DNA of 64,000 nucleotides from the NCBI GenBank assembly GCA_016787755.1, contig JAEUUA010000018.1, forward strand, positions 483,186-547,185. Direction: 5' to 3'. Numbering within the stretch: the first letter of the stretch is position 1; the number at the start of each line of letters is the position of its first letter. The position numbers were made by a program, and so were the translations under genes. The notes below the pieces were generated by a model. It was given only the letters and a program-made list of their open reading frames with translations. It ran no database searches and was not told the DNA's origin. Source of the stretch: Cyclobacteriaceae bacterium. Its GTDB lineage: Bacteria; Bacteroidota; Bacteroidia; Cytophagales; Cyclobacteriaceae. Positions 28,987-38,109 of the stretch are shown here, in pieces.

Positions 28987-30279
28987 ATGTTGATATTGTC
29001 TTCTATTGTCGCTTTTACCGCAGTTATCATGCTGTTGGTAGCATTATTGATTTTTGCCCAGAAAAAGTTGGTTCAGACGGGTCCGGTTACTGTGGTAATC
29101 AATGGCGAAAAAACGATTACCGTATCGGCCGGAAGTACTCTCCTGACTACGCTTGCCAACGAAAAGATATTTCTTCCTTCTGCCTGTGGTGGTGGTGGTA
29201 CCTGTGCCATGTGCAAGTGCGTTGTTGAATCGGGTGGTGGAGATGTGTTGCCCACGGAAGTAGGTCACTTGAGCCGTCAGGAACAGAAAGATCATGTACG
29301 CTTAGGCTGCCAGGTAAAAGTTAAGCAAGACCTTAACATCCGTATTCCAGAAGAAATTTTTGGAATCAAGAAATGGGAATGCGAAGTAGTGAGTAACTAC
29401 AACGTATCTACCTTTATTAAAGAGTTTGTCGTAAAACTTCCTCCCGGAGAAACGCTAAAGTTTGAAGCTGGAGGCTACATTCAAATAGATGTTCCGCAAG
29501 TGCAAGTTGATTTCCAAACGATGGACATCACACCACATCCTGAATTGGGTCACAAGCAAGATGTATTTCAATCGGATTGGGATAAATTCAAATTGTGGGG
29601 ATTGAAGATGAAGAACGATGAGCCCATCTTCCGCGCCTACTCGATGGCTAATCACCCTGCCGAAGGAAACATTGTGATGCTAAACATTCGTATTGCAACT
29701 CCCCCGTGGGATCGAGCCAACAACAAATGGATGGATGTAAATCCGGGAATCTGTTCTTCCTATGTATTCTCGCGCAAGCCGGGTGATAAAGTAACGATCT
29801 CTGGTCCTTACGGAGAATTCCATATCAATAAAACACAACGCGAAATGATTTATGTAGGGGGTGGTGCCGGAATGGCTCCGTTGCGTGCACAAATCTTTCA
29901 CTTGTTCCATACAGAAAAGACCCATCGCAAAGTTTCTTATTGGTATGGGGGTCGTTCGAAGAAAGAATTATTCTACACCGAGCATTTTAGAAAAATTGAA
30001 AAGGATTTTCCGAATTTTAAATTCTACATTGGTTTGTCTGAACCCCTCCCTGAAGACAACTGGAAAGTAAACAAGAGTTTAGATGATGCGGAAGGTGATG
30101 GCTACGTGGGCTTTATCCATAAATGTTTATACGATAATTATTTGGGAAAGCATAAATCGCCAGAAGATGTAGAGTTTTACTTGTGCGGACCTCCTTTGAT
30201 GAATGCCGCTGTGCTGAAGATGTTGGATGATATGGGGATCCCGAAAGAAAACGTTCGTTTTGACGACTTTGGTGGATAA
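28987..30279 (+). CDS. nqrF: Na+-translocating NADH:ubiquinone reductase, subunit F
   Basis: 430 residues. N-terminal membrane anchor, then a 2Fe-2S ferredoxin domain with Cys67, Cys73, Cys76 and Cys108 (CGGGGTCAMCKC), followed by a ferredoxin-reductase FAD domain (RAYSMANHP), an NADH-binding site (YVGGGAGMAPLRAQ) and the terminal CGPPLMNAAV. It is the NADH-oxidising, electron-input subunit of the Na+ pump. No other nqr gene is in the window; the upstream operon ends in a terminator and the next gene has its own. The same domain order occurs in some phenol hydroxylase reductases, but the anchor and length fit NqrF. Confidence 0.92.
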   Translation: MLILSSIVAFTAVIMLLVALLIFAQKKLVQTGPVTVVINGEKTITVSAGSTLLTTLANEKIFLPSACGGGGTCAMCKCVVESGGGDVLPTEVGHLSRQEQKDHVRLGCQVKVKQDLNIRIPEEIFGIKKWECEVVSNYNVSTFIKEFVVKLPPGETLKFEAGGYIQIDVPQVQVDFQTMDITPHPELGHKQDVFQSDWDKFKLWGLKMKNDEPIFRAYSMANHPAEGNIVMLNIRIATPPWDRANNKWMDVNPGICSSYVFSRKPGDKVTISGPYGEFHINKTQREMIYVGGGAGMAPLRAQIFHLFHTEKTHRKVSYWYGGRSKKELFYTEHFRKIEKDFPNFKFYIGLSEPLPEDNWKVNKSLDDAEGDGYVGFIHKCLYDNYLGKHKSPEDVEFYLCGPPLMNAAVLKMLDDMGIPKENVRFDDFGG

Positions 30280-30300
30280 TCCAATTAATCGAAATATTTC

Positions 30301-30325
30301 AAGCCCTGCAAATGCAGGGCTTTTT
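30301..30325 (+). terminator. Terminator after nqrF
   Basis: AAGCCCTGC-AAAT-GCAGGGCTT is a 9-bp stem with a 4-base loop followed by TTTG. It ends about 37 bases before the next start codon. Confidence 0.85.
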
Positions 30326-30361
30326 GTTTAATTTCGTTGATTGAATTTACACTATAGCCTG

Positions 30362-31522
30362 ATGGATTTAACCATTCTCTTCTCACCTATTGATGAATCA
30401 ATTTACACCAAGTCGTATGCGGCTAATTCGTTATTCAAAAGCATAAAGGTGTATGGTGATAAAATACCTGACTTCAGGAACATGCACATTGCTGTATTTG
30501 GCGTAAAGGAAGAACGTGGAACCGAAACAAATAAAGGCTGTGCTAAAGGACCGGATGAAATCCGCAAAAAATTATATAACCTTAAGAAGGGAAATGGCTC
30601 GTATCGTATTGTCGATCTGGGTAATCTAAATCCTGGTGTTGACTTAGACGAAACCTATGTTCGCATAAGCGAAGTATGTAGAATTTTATTGGAGAACAAT
30701 GTAATGCCTTTGATCTTAGGGGGAACGCACGATCTTGATTACGGACAGTATCGGGGCTATGAAGAAATGGAGAAGTTGATTAGTCTTTTAAACATTGATG
30801 CGTTTCTTGATTTGGATGATAACAAAGAAGCTCCTAAAGCAAACCAACACATTCATAAAATCTTGTTGCATGAGCCTAACTATCTGCTTAGCTACACCCA
30901 CCTGGCGCATCAACTTTATCTGATTGATTCTTCCTCGGTTGCGATTTTAGAAAAGCTATATTTTGAGGCATTCCGTGTTGGGCAGATGCGCACGAACCTG
31001 GCTGAGATGGAACCCGCTATTCGCAATGCCGATTTACTTTCGTTTGATATTACTGCGATTCGTTCAAGCGATGCCCCCGGTAATGGAAATTCTCAACCCT
31101 TTGGCTTAACAGGCGAAGAAGCGTGTCAACTTTGCTGGTATGCAGGTATGAATGAGAAGCTCAGCTCAGCCGGTTTTTACGAATACAATCCAAATCATGA
31201 TGATGGCAATAAGAAAACGGCTTCCGTAGTTGCCACCATGATCTGGTATTTTATTGAAGGATTTTACCATCGCAAAAATGAACACAGCTTTAAGAGCAAT
31301 GATTTTTTGAAATATGTTGTCTCGATGCCAGTGGAGCCTGAAACTCTTACGTTCTACAAAAGTAAAGTAACTGAAAAATGGTGGCTGGAAGTAGCCTATC
31401 ACCAACCCGGTGCACGCTATCAACGAAATAGTATTATCCCTTGTAGTTATACGGATTACCAAACGGCCACTAAAGGCGAGATACCTGAACGGTATATCAG
31501 CACGTTGGCGAAATTGATTTAA
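30362..31522 (+). CDS. Arginase/formimidoylglutamase-fold protein with changed metal ligands
   Basis: 386 residues from ATG 30362; a TTG at 30341 is less likely. Ureohydrolase-fold landmarks are present, but key ligands are changed. GGTH (120-123) keeps His. DAFLD (146-150) replaces the usual DAHxD, losing a metal-binding His. SFDITAIRSSDAPG replaces SFDxDxxDP, losing an Asp. A full two-manganese centre therefore seems impossible. It is usually annotated formimidoylglutamase or arginase-like in Bacteroidota, but hydrolase activity should not be assumed. It may bind a ligand or one metal. No his or arginine-pathway genes are nearby. Confidence 0.7.
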   Translation: MDLTILFSPIDESIYTKSYAANSLFKSIKVYGDKIPDFRNMHIAVFGVKEERGTETNKGCAKGPDEIRKKLYNLKKGNGSYRIVDLGNLNPGVDLDETYVRISEVCRILLENNVMPLILGGTHDLDYGQYRGYEEMEKLISLLNIDAFLDLDDNKEAPKANQHIHKILLHEPNYLLSYTHLAHQLYLIDSSSVAILEKLYFEAFRVGQMRTNLAEMEPAIRNADLLSFDITAIRSSDAPGNGNSQPFGLTGEEACQLCWYAGMNEKLSSAGFYEYNPNHDDGNKKTASVVATMIWYFIEGFYHRKNEHSFKSNDFLKYVVSMPVEPETLTFYKSKVTEKWWLEVAYHQPGARYQRNSIIPCSYTDYQTATKGEIPERYISTLAKLI

Positions 31523-31589
31523 TGGAAAATGTTGTCAAGATTGCTTTAAGCAGTCAGACACCTGCAGATTTTTATTTTTTTACTTAACT

Positions 31590-32321
31590 ATGAAGAACAA
31601 CATTTTTATTTGCTTAGTAGCAATTTTGATAACGTCATGTAACAGCAACCTCACTGATCCACAAAAAATTATTGATAAGGCGATTGCGGCATCGGGCGGT
31701 GATAAATATTTGGATGCAATGATAGCATTCGATTTTCGCGATCGTCATTACGTCTCTACCCGAAAAGGAGGAATGTATACGTACGAACGAATAACGAAAG
31801 ACTCCATTAACACAATCCACGACTTTCTTTCTAATGACGGATTTAAAAGGGAAATAAATGGCACTGTCGTGGAAGTCCCTGATTCTATGAAAATCAAATA
31901 TACTTCGTCTGTTAATTCAGTTGTTTATTTTGCTTTACTCCCTTATGGATTGAACGATGCTTCCGTGAAGAAAAAATTCCTGGGGGAAACACAACTGGAA
32001 GGTAAAGAGCAGTACGTGGTTGAAATTTCTTTTGGAGAGGAAGGGGGTGGCGAGGATTTTGAAGATGTGTTTATCTATTGGATCAATAAGAAAGATTTTG
32101 TTATTGATTACCTGGCCTACTCCTATGATGAAGGAAAAGGACTTGAGTATCGTTTTCGGAAAGCCTATAACCCAAGACGAGTAAACGGCATTCTTTTCTT
32201 AGATTACATTAATTATCAACCTAACGGTGAGACTAAGATTACCACCCTTGAAGGGCTTTATAAAGCAGGTAAGTTGAAAGAGCTGAGCAAGATTGAACTT
32301 GAGAATATTCAAGTAAAATAA
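31590..32321 (+). CDS. Lipoprotein, DUF6503-like, function unknown
   Basis: 243 residues. Lipoprotein signal with Cys17 (ILITSC), then a single beta-rich domain that starts DPQKIIDKAIAASGGDKYLDAM, a start shared by Bacteroidota periplasmic lipoproteins of the LolA/DUF6503 type. Later blocks are SVVYFALLPYGLNDASVKKKF and NGILFLDYINYQPNGET. It probably sits in the outer membrane facing the periplasm and may bind a hydrophobic ligand, but that is inference from the fold type. It is monocistronic, 67 bases after the arginase-fold gene and convergent with the Nramp-like gene. Confidence 0.75.
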   Translation: MKNNIFICLVAILITSCNSNLTDPQKIIDKAIAASGGDKYLDAMIAFDFRDRHYVSTRKGGMYTYERITKDSINTIHDFLSNDGFKREINGTVVEVPDSMKIKYTSSVNSVVYFALLPYGLNDASVKKKFLGETQLEGKEQYVVEISFGEEGGGEDFEDVFIYWINKKDFVIDYLAYSYDEGKGLEYRFRKAYNPRRVNGILFLDYINYQPNGETKITTLEGLYKAGKLKELSKIELENIQVK

Positions 32322-32325
32322 TTTT

Positions 32326-32384
32326 TTAAGCCGCTGAGACGCACAGCAAAGTTTTTCATTGCGCCCTTGCGTCTTAGCGGTTAA
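32326..32384. repeat. Imperfect palindromic repeat element overlapping the end of the Nramp-like gene
   Basis: TTAAGCCGCTGAGACGCA (32326-32343) pairs, with one bulge and one mismatch, with TGCGTCTTAGCGGTTAA (32368-32384). The right arm contains the stop codon and last codons of the minus-strand transporter gene. It resembles the element at 41421 (shared ACCGC, GAGA, ACTTTGC and GCGT blocks). Confidence 0.65.
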
Positions 32385-33648
32385 TCTTCTTCGCATTAAT
32401 AAGTTGTACAATCACAACCACCAATGCTAACCCCGTTACCACAAGCACCACTTCGAAGTGATTAGCAGCCAACTGAAATCCGGTGGTAATCGCTTTGTCA
32501 ACATTGTTTAACCCGATCAGTAAGGTCACACCAAAAATGCAAATCAAAATACAATCAAACCAAATGGCATGCCTATATACAGAAGGAATTAAATTACCAT
32601 CATTTATAATCAGAATTAAAAAGTAAGCGAGCAGTGGTAATACAAATCCGTTTAATGCCTGCACGGCAAGAATAACCGGAATTGGTTTTATACCACTGAT
32701 CCCAAAAAGAAAACCCGTTAACAGTACACTCATCCAAACTGCCCGAACTGTCTTTTTATTTTCTGCGCCCAACACAGTCGATGCGATTAAGGAAGCGGCA
32801 TAGGGCGATGTGATCGCTGAAGAAAGACCAGCCGCAAATAAACCGAGACCCAATGCTCCACTTCCAAGCATACCCATTTTACCTTGAAGATTGGCAGCCA
32901 ATTCTGCAAACGAAGAAAAACTTCCCGTCAAAGACCCGGCAATCATTATCCAGGCGGTGATTAGTCCACCGATGATTACCGAGATGGACAATCCAATCCG
33001 CATAAGTGGAACCGTATTCCCTTTACTAATGGCCGAGCCAATAAAAATACTATAGGGCACTATGGTGGTGCCGATAAGTGCCAAGGCTAACCATTCGCCA
33101 TCTTTTGGAATAATTGGAACAACCGCTGACTTCATGATTTCGATAAAAGAAAAATCAGTTTGAAAGGCTAGGGTTAAAAATGCAAAACCCATGATGGCTA
33201 CCAAACCAGTCATCAAAAGGGAAAGTATTCGGCTTCCTCCATTCCACAACATAACGCCTGCAAAAAATGTAATCCCAACCGTAAACCATTTCCCATCCCC
33301 GGGCACGAGCAAAGAAATACCCGAAACCGCGCCTAAAATGTTTCCCGCTTCATAGGCTGCACAACCTAATAACACAGGCATCGCTACCATCCATTTAATC
33401 CATCGGCTATTGCCTCCGTACTTTTGAGCAAGTGTTTGCCCGAAGGTGAGACCATTGGCAATGGTAATGCGGGCCGAAACTTCTTGTAAGAAGATACAGG
33501 CAATAGTGGCAAACAAAACCGCCCAGAGTAGTTGAATTTGAAAAAGTGAACCCGCTGTGATAGCCGAAGTAATTGTTCCTGGCCCAATAAAGGCTGCTGA
33601 AATTACTGACCAGAGTATTACACTTGAAATTTTATCAGAAGTCTTCAA
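32374..33648 (-). CDS. Nramp-family divalent metal transporter with non-canonical binding motifs
   Basis: 424 residues, about eleven hydrophobic segments. Nramp fold is indicated by the arrangement of helices and by GPGTITSAITAGSLF in helix 1 and TIVPYSIFIGSAIS in helix 6. The canonical metal site is DPGN in helix 1 and MPH in helix 6; here helix 1 reads GPGT (22-25) and helix 6 VPYS (197-200). The aspartate, asparagine and methionine that bind Mn/Fe are thus missing. A Mg, Al or other substrate, or a loss of transport, is possible. The stop lies within a palindromic repeat. Monocistronic. Confidence 0.8.
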   Translation of the reverse strand: MKTSDKISSVILWSVISAAFIGPGTITSAITAGSLFQIQLLWAVLFATIACIFLQEVSARITIANGLTFGQTLAQKYGGNSRWIKWMVAMPVLLGCAAYEAGNILGAVSGISLLVPGDGKWFTVGITFFAGVMLWNGGSRILSLLMTGLVAIMGFAFLTLAFQTDFSFIEIMKSAVVPIIPKDGEWLALALIGTTIVPYSIFIGSAISKGNTVPLMRIGLSISVIIGGLITAWIMIAGSLTGSFSSFAELAANLQGKMGMLGSGALGLGLFAAGLSSAITSPYAASLIASTVLGAENKKTVRAVWMSVLLTGFLFGISGIKPIPVILAVQALNGFVLPLLAYFLILIINDGNLIPSVYRHAIWFDCILICIFGVTLLIGLNNVDKAITTGFQLAANHFEVVLVVTGLALVVVIVQLINAKKINR

Positions 33649-33831
33649 TGAAGGATCTTTTGTCTTGAATATTCATAAAAAATGTGATTAAAAGAAGTTT
33701 AATCCGGGTAAAGTAAATTAAATCTACTCCATAAAAATGAATTGTCCGCTGTGTATTGAGCCATGTTATGATTCAAAAATTTCATAAGTTCCAAACATTC
33801 TCTATATTCAAAGAATCAAAAACCCACCCTT

Positions 33832-34290
33832 ATGAAAGCAAAATCTATTCTTTTGATGGTTAGTGCATTAGTTGCATTCAACTTTCTATCATATGGCCAA
33901 GTTACACATACTATTATTCTCCATGTTGACACGGGAGTAATTCAAAATTCGAACGTAGATCAAGTCTGCAATTTTGGACAAGATGCTTCTATTTCAAATC
34001 GAAACTATAGCATAGTTGTAGAAGTGGGGGATATCGTCAAGTGGATTGGTGTTTCGTCAAGTTCTCCCAACACAGATCAGGTTGAAATCACGAGCATCAA
34101 CCATGAAGGAGGTGCCAGGGTTTTTGGTAAGAATGTACTAAATGGGACCAAGGGTGTTGTTGTAGGCACTGTTACGGATGGAAAAAAAGGCAATGAAGAA
34201 AAATATAAAATCTCTTTTAAAGTTAAGAACAATGGCACAAATCGGAATGGTACCTTTTCAATCGATCCTAAAATAATTATTAAACCATAG
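33832..34290 (+). CDS. Small secreted protein of unknown function
   Basis: 152 residues. Signal peptide 1-22 (ending FLSYGQ), then a compact beta-rich domain with HTIILHVDTGVIQNSNVDQV, SIVVEVGDIVKWIGVSSSSP and KYKISFKVKNNGTNRNGTFSID. The pattern VEVGDIVKW resembles cupredoxin-like or carbohydrate-binding beta-sandwich proteins, but a copper site (His, Cys, His, Met) is not present. I do not recognise the family. It is followed by a hairpin that overlaps the start of the adenylate cyclase gene. Confidence 0.75.
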   Translation: MKAKSILLMVSALVAFNFLSYGQVTHTIILHVDTGVIQNSNVDQVCNFGQDASISNRNYSIVVEVGDIVKWIGVSSSSPNTDQVEITSINHEGGARVFGKNVLNGTKGVVVGTVTDGKKGNEEKYKISFKVKNNGTNRNGTFSIDPKIIIKP

Positions 34291-34340
34291 CCAACTAGTA
34301 TTTGGCGTGAGGCTCCTTTTAATCACTTCTTTAACCTTCA

Positions 34341-34368
34341 AAAAAGCCTATCGAATGCTAGGCTTTTT
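34341..34368 (+). terminator. Terminator-like hairpin whose loop carries the cyclase start codon
   Basis: AAAAAGCCTA (34341-34350) pairs with TAGGCTTTTT (34359-34368), followed by ATTTTTG. The 8-base loop contains the ATG at 34355. It looks like the terminator of the preceding gene but is also the initiation region of the cyclase gene. Confidence 0.65.
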
Positions 34369-36133
34369 ATTTTTGATTCACCTTACTCTTTTGGGTCAGA
34401 ATCAAACGCCTGCCGATAGCCTTGAACAAGTTTACACATCAGGAAACTTTAATACCCAAAATCAATTGGGTATTCTAAGTAAGCTTTCGGCTGATCTTGA
34501 AAATCCAGAAAAAAAATTGACCTATAGTATTCAACTTATTCAGTTGGCTCAGACGCAAGACTCAATTCAATATCTATATAAAGGATTTCTATCTAAAGGG
34601 AATGCGCTAAGACTTAAAAGTGACCTTTCTCAAGCTCTAGAGAGTTATTTTGAAGCGGCTCGCATTGCTGGCCAAAGAAAAATAAATCGCGACATAGCCA
34701 GAGTAAATATCGCCATTGCCGATGTGTATTCAATCATGGGAAACCATAACAAAGCTGTGAATTATTATCAACTGGGTGTTAAGGTTTTTCGAACAGAAAA
34801 AGACTCCATTGGCTTGGCATCTGCATTACTTAACCTGGGTGATGAATTTATAAATTATACAAAACCTGATTCAGCACTTATTTTCTTAAAAGAGTCGGGA
34901 GAAATATTTGAAGCCCTGAACGATGAAATGGCAATGGCCTATAATCAAGGGAATATCGGTATGGCCTATGCACAGCAAGGAAAGGATGACTTAGCAAAAA
35001 TAAATTTAAATGAAGCTATTTCTATCCTCGAAAAGATAAATGCCTATTATCCGATTTCAGTTTATTTAAACTATATCTCCGACATATATAGTAATCAAAA
35101 TGAATGGTCTACTGCATTGACCTATGCAAAAAGAAGTCTTGAACTGGCTCAAAAATATCACTTGAAGGATCAGATTAGTGACGCTAATCTTCAATTATCA
35201 AAACTTTATGAGCAGACGGGTAACATCGCAGAATCTTTCAAGTACTATAAAAACTATACTATCTATAAAGATAGCGTGAATAATATTGTTGCTGTTCAGC
35301 AAATGGCTAGCTTACGTGCCGATTTTGAAATTTCTCAAAAGCAAGCAGAGGTTGATTTACTCAATCAACAAAAACAAACTCAAAAAATTATTGTTATCTC
35401 TGTTGTCATTGCTTTGATATTAATTGCTCTGCTGGCGATCGGCCTCTATAAACGTAACCAATACATTCGAAAGACTAGCAAAGTGATTGAGAAAGAACGG
35501 GAACGATCAGAAAATTTATTGCTAAATATTTTGCCTGATGAAACCGCTAAAGAATTAAAAGAGAATGGAAAGGTTCAGGCTAAAAAATTTGAATCGGTAA
35601 CTGTTTTGTTTACAGATTTCAAAGAATTCACTCAATATGCCGAGAATCTTCCACCGGAAAAATTGGTGGATAGTGTCGACTTCTATTATTCAAAATTTGA
35701 CGAGATAATGGAAAAGTACGACTTGGAAAAAATTAAAACAGTAGGTGATTCCTATATGTGTGCCGGTGGCTTACATATAACCAAAAATGATCACGCTCAT
35801 AGAATGATACTCGCTGCCTTCGACATACTTGCTTTTGTTGAAGAAACAAAAAGCAATAAATCAAATGATCATCCTCGATTTTCTATTCGCATAGGAATAA
35901 ACACTGGACCTGTAATTGCAGGAGTAGTAGGAACCAAGAAATTCTCTTATGACATCTGGGGAAATACTGTAAATGTTGCGTCACGTATGGAATCCAGCTC
36001 TATTGCGGGTAGGATAAACATATCAGAGTCAACCTATGAATTAATAAAAGACCATTTTAATTGCGAGTATCGTGGTGAGGTAGAGGTTAAGAATGGAGGC
36101 ATGATGAAAATGTACTTTGTGACTAATAAGTGA
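34355..36133 (+). CDS. Class III adenylate cyclase with TPR sensor region
   Basis: About 592 residues from ATG 34355; GTG 34307 is an alternative that only adds hairpin-encoded residues. Signal peptide MLGFLFLIHLTLLGQ, then about 300 residues of tetratricopeptide-like repeats outside the membrane, one transmembrane helix (VISVVIALILIALLAIGLY), a short coiled coil and a cytoplasmic cyclase domain. Metal-binding Asp are in VLFTDFKEF and KTVGDSYMC. The Lys in KIKTVGD and Asp in SYDIWGNTVN indicate ATP rather than GTP as substrate, and the Arg in NVASRMES is the transition-state residue. It makes cAMP in response to an unknown external signal. Confidence 0.88.
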   Translation: MLGFLFLIHLTLLGQNQTPADSLEQVYTSGNFNTQNQLGILSKLSADLENPEKKLTYSIQLIQLAQTQDSIQYLYKGFLSKGNALRLKSDLSQALESYFEAARIAGQRKINRDIARVNIAIADVYSIMGNHNKAVNYYQLGVKVFRTEKDSIGLASALLNLGDEFINYTKPDSALIFLKESGEIFEALNDEMAMAYNQGNIGMAYAQQGKDDLAKINLNEAISILEKINAYYPISVYLNYISDIYSNQNEWSTALTYAKRSLELAQKYHLKDQISDANLQLSKLYEQTGNIAESFKYYKNYTIYKDSVNNIVAVQQMASLRADFEISQKQAEVDLLNQQKQTQKIIVISVVIALILIALLAIGLYKRNQYIRKTSKVIEKERERSENLLLNILPDETAKELKENGKVQAKKFESVTVLFTDFKEFTQYAENLPPEKLVDSVDFYYSKFDEIMEKYDLEKIKTVGDSYMCAGGLHITKNDHAHRMILAAFDILAFVEETKSNKSNDHPRFSIRIGINTGPVIAGVVGTKKFSYDIWGNTVNVASRMESSSIAGRINISESTYELIKDHFNCEYRGEVEVKNGGMMKMYFVTNK

Positions 36134-36159
36134 TATCCGTAACTGGTGTAAATGCAGCA

Positions 36160-36525
36160 CTATTTTTTAAACTCCCCAAAGTGCCAGAGAATCCCGGAAG
36201 GGTCATGTAAAAAACACTCGCGACCCCAATCATAATCGCGAATGGGAACAAGCCTTACCTGTTCATATTTATCGGTAAGATTTAAAGCAACCAGTTCTTT
36301 CCAATAGCGATCAAGATCATCTACTTCTAAAAAAATCATCGAGTTATCTACCCAATCTTTTACATAGGCATCTTGAAGATAAAAACTTATGCCATCCGTT
36401 TTAAAGAGTGACATGTTGGGAAACAACACAACTTCTTCAAACCCAAGATCATGATAAAACTTGCGTGATACATTAAAATGCTTTGCGCCTATAAACGGTC
36501 GAATTGATTTTGCTTTGTGCTCCAT
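36160..36525 (-). CDS. Glyoxalase/bleomycin-resistance superfamily (VOC) protein
   Basis: 121 residues from ATG 36525; the longer in-frame N terminus to 36687 overlaps the divergent gene and is not supported. A single VOC domain: RPFIGAKHFNVSRKFYHDLGF, LFKTDGISFYLQD, MIFLEVDDLDRYW and the terminal CFLHDPSGILWHFGEF. The alpha/beta motifs are those of the glyoxalase fold with a possible metal site. Such proteins include lyases, dioxygenases and antibiotic-binding proteins; the reaction here is unknown. It is divergent from the ABC ATPase gene. Confidence 0.8.
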   Translation of the reverse strand: MEHKAKSIRPFIGAKHFNVSRKFYHDLGFEEVVLFPNMSLFKTDGISFYLQDAYVKDWVDNSMIFLEVDDLDRYWKELVALNLTDKYEQVRLVPIRDYDWGRECFLHDPSGILWHFGEFKK

Positions 36526-36616
36526 TATTCTCAAAGGATAAATCCAAACCTGAAAATATTGATTTCTGCATACTAAAGCTATTTTTACGGGATAACTGAG
36601 GTTTAAAAATCCTTGC

Positions 36617-38002
36617 ATGATTGATCTTCGGAATATCTCGATACGCAAATCAGGGCAAATACTGTTCAACGATTTCAATTTCAACATTGAAGCGGGTGAG
36701 AATGTTATGATACGTGGAGATAATGGAAGTGGTAAAACAACGCTGCTGGAAATTATAGCTGGGGTAATTCCGGTAACAAACGGAGAAGTGCATTATGACT
36801 TTGTTACAGGAACGAATTGGGAAGAGCGCTATCAGCAACGCAAGCAAGCCATTCATTTTCTATCTGCTGAAGCAGCGCTCACGCGAATTCATCAACACGA
36901 TTTATTTTATCAGCAACGATATTATTCCTTAGGCGATGAGTTTGTCCCTTCTGTAAAAGAATTTTTGGGTGATGAAATGGTGGAGCAAATTCAGAAGATG
37001 GAATTTCCCTCTTCTCTTGCGATTAATCATCTGTTGCACCTCAAGCTCACCAAGCTTTCCAATGGCCAACAAAAGCGAGTGAGGATGCTACAGAATCTAG
37101 CCAAACAAATTCCAAAAGTATTAGTGCTCGATTATCCTTTTGAATCCCTGGATCGCAAGAGCCGAAACGATCTTATTGATTTTCTCGAAGTACTTTCAAC
37201 ACAACATGACGTTCAATTGATCCTCACGGATCATGATTCTGAATTACCTTCGGTACTCAATCGTAAAGTCGTACTCAAAAAATTTCAACTACACGAGCAG
37301 TCCAACTTTAACCCAACAGCTCGCTTAAAGTTGGAGGAAGTAAAATCGCGAAATGATTCTTTACCGCCCACTTGCCCGGTTGTAGAATTTAGAAAGCTTA
37401 CCATTCGATATGGCGATACAACCATTATTAACAATCTTGATTGGACCATTAATAAAGGCGAGCGTTGGGCTCTTGCGGGGAAGAATGGTTCGGGGAAAAC
37501 AACGCTGTTTAGTCTGATTTATGCCGACCACCCATTGGCCTATAGCCAACAGGTATTTCTGTTTGGCAAACGAAGGGGCTCTGGCGAATCGATTTGGGAT
37601 ATAAAAAACAGAATCTCATATGTCGGGCCTGAGCAAATGAATTTTATTGACCCAAAAGATAAAGCGTTAACGGGACGTGCTTATTGTACAAAGGGTATTA
37701 AAAATCCAGATAAAGGAAATCTCGTTACACTTATTCAATTTTTTGAAGCAGATTCATTTATCGATAAACCACTACGCCAATTGTCATCCGGAGAAGTTCA
37801 GCTTGTGTTTATTATAAAGAGCCTGTTGGTGCCAAGGGAATTATTGCTGCTCGATGAACCCTTTCGGTTTTTAGATCTCAACAAAAAAGAAAAATTGAAT
37901 CAATACCTTCAACTTCATTTGAATAATGAAACTACACTTGTTCTCATTACCCACGATGAGCATGATATGAGGAGATGGGGAAGTCAGATTTTGTGGCTAT
38001 GA
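36617..38002 (+). CDS. Tandem ABC ATPase (ModF/PhrA-like), first Walker B lacks the catalytic Glu
   Basis: 461 residues with two ABC domains and no membrane part. Walker A is GDNGSGKT (34-41) and GKNGSGKT (288-295); signatures LSNGQQKR (147-154) and LSSGEVQL; Walker B VLVLDYP (168-174) in the first copy and LLLLDEP in the second. The first copy thus has Tyr where a Glu normally activates water, so only the second site looks fully active, an asymmetry common in duplicated ABC ATPases. The family name comes from ModF, which lies near molybdate genes; no mod genes are here. Role unclear; transport or an ABC-F-like cytosolic function are options. Confidence 0.85.
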   Translation: MIDLRNISIRKSGQILFNDFNFNIEAGENVMIRGDNGSGKTTLLEIIAGVIPVTNGEVHYDFVTGTNWEERYQQRKQAIHFLSAEAALTRIHQHDLFYQQRYYSLGDEFVPSVKEFLGDEMVEQIQKMEFPSSLAINHLLHLKLTKLSNGQQKRVRMLQNLAKQIPKVLVLDYPFESLDRKSRNDLIDFLEVLSTQHDVQLILTDHDSELPSVLNRKVVLKKFQLHEQSNFNPTARLKLEEVKSRNDSLPPTCPVVEFRKLTIRYGDTTIINNLDWTINKGERWALAGKNGSGKTTLFSLIYADHPLAYSQQVFLFGKRRGSGESIWDIKNRISYVGPEQMNFIDPKDKALTGRAYCTKGIKNPDKGNLVTLIQFFEADSFIDKPLRQLSSGEVQLVFIIKSLLVPRELLLLDEPFRFLDLNKKEKLNQYLQLHLNNETTLVLITHDEHDMRRWGSQILWL

Positions 38003-38109
38003 ACTTCAAGTCAAAATCATTCCTTGTCAAATAGGATTTAATTTTAACACAATCTATTCGGGGAGTGCTCTTCATGGTTGATCGTTTGATTTAATAGGGT
38101 TTTTATTTT

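Noticed and set aside
31522..31584. 20-codon ORF right after the arginase-fold gene
   Set aside because: No conserved feature; too short to support.
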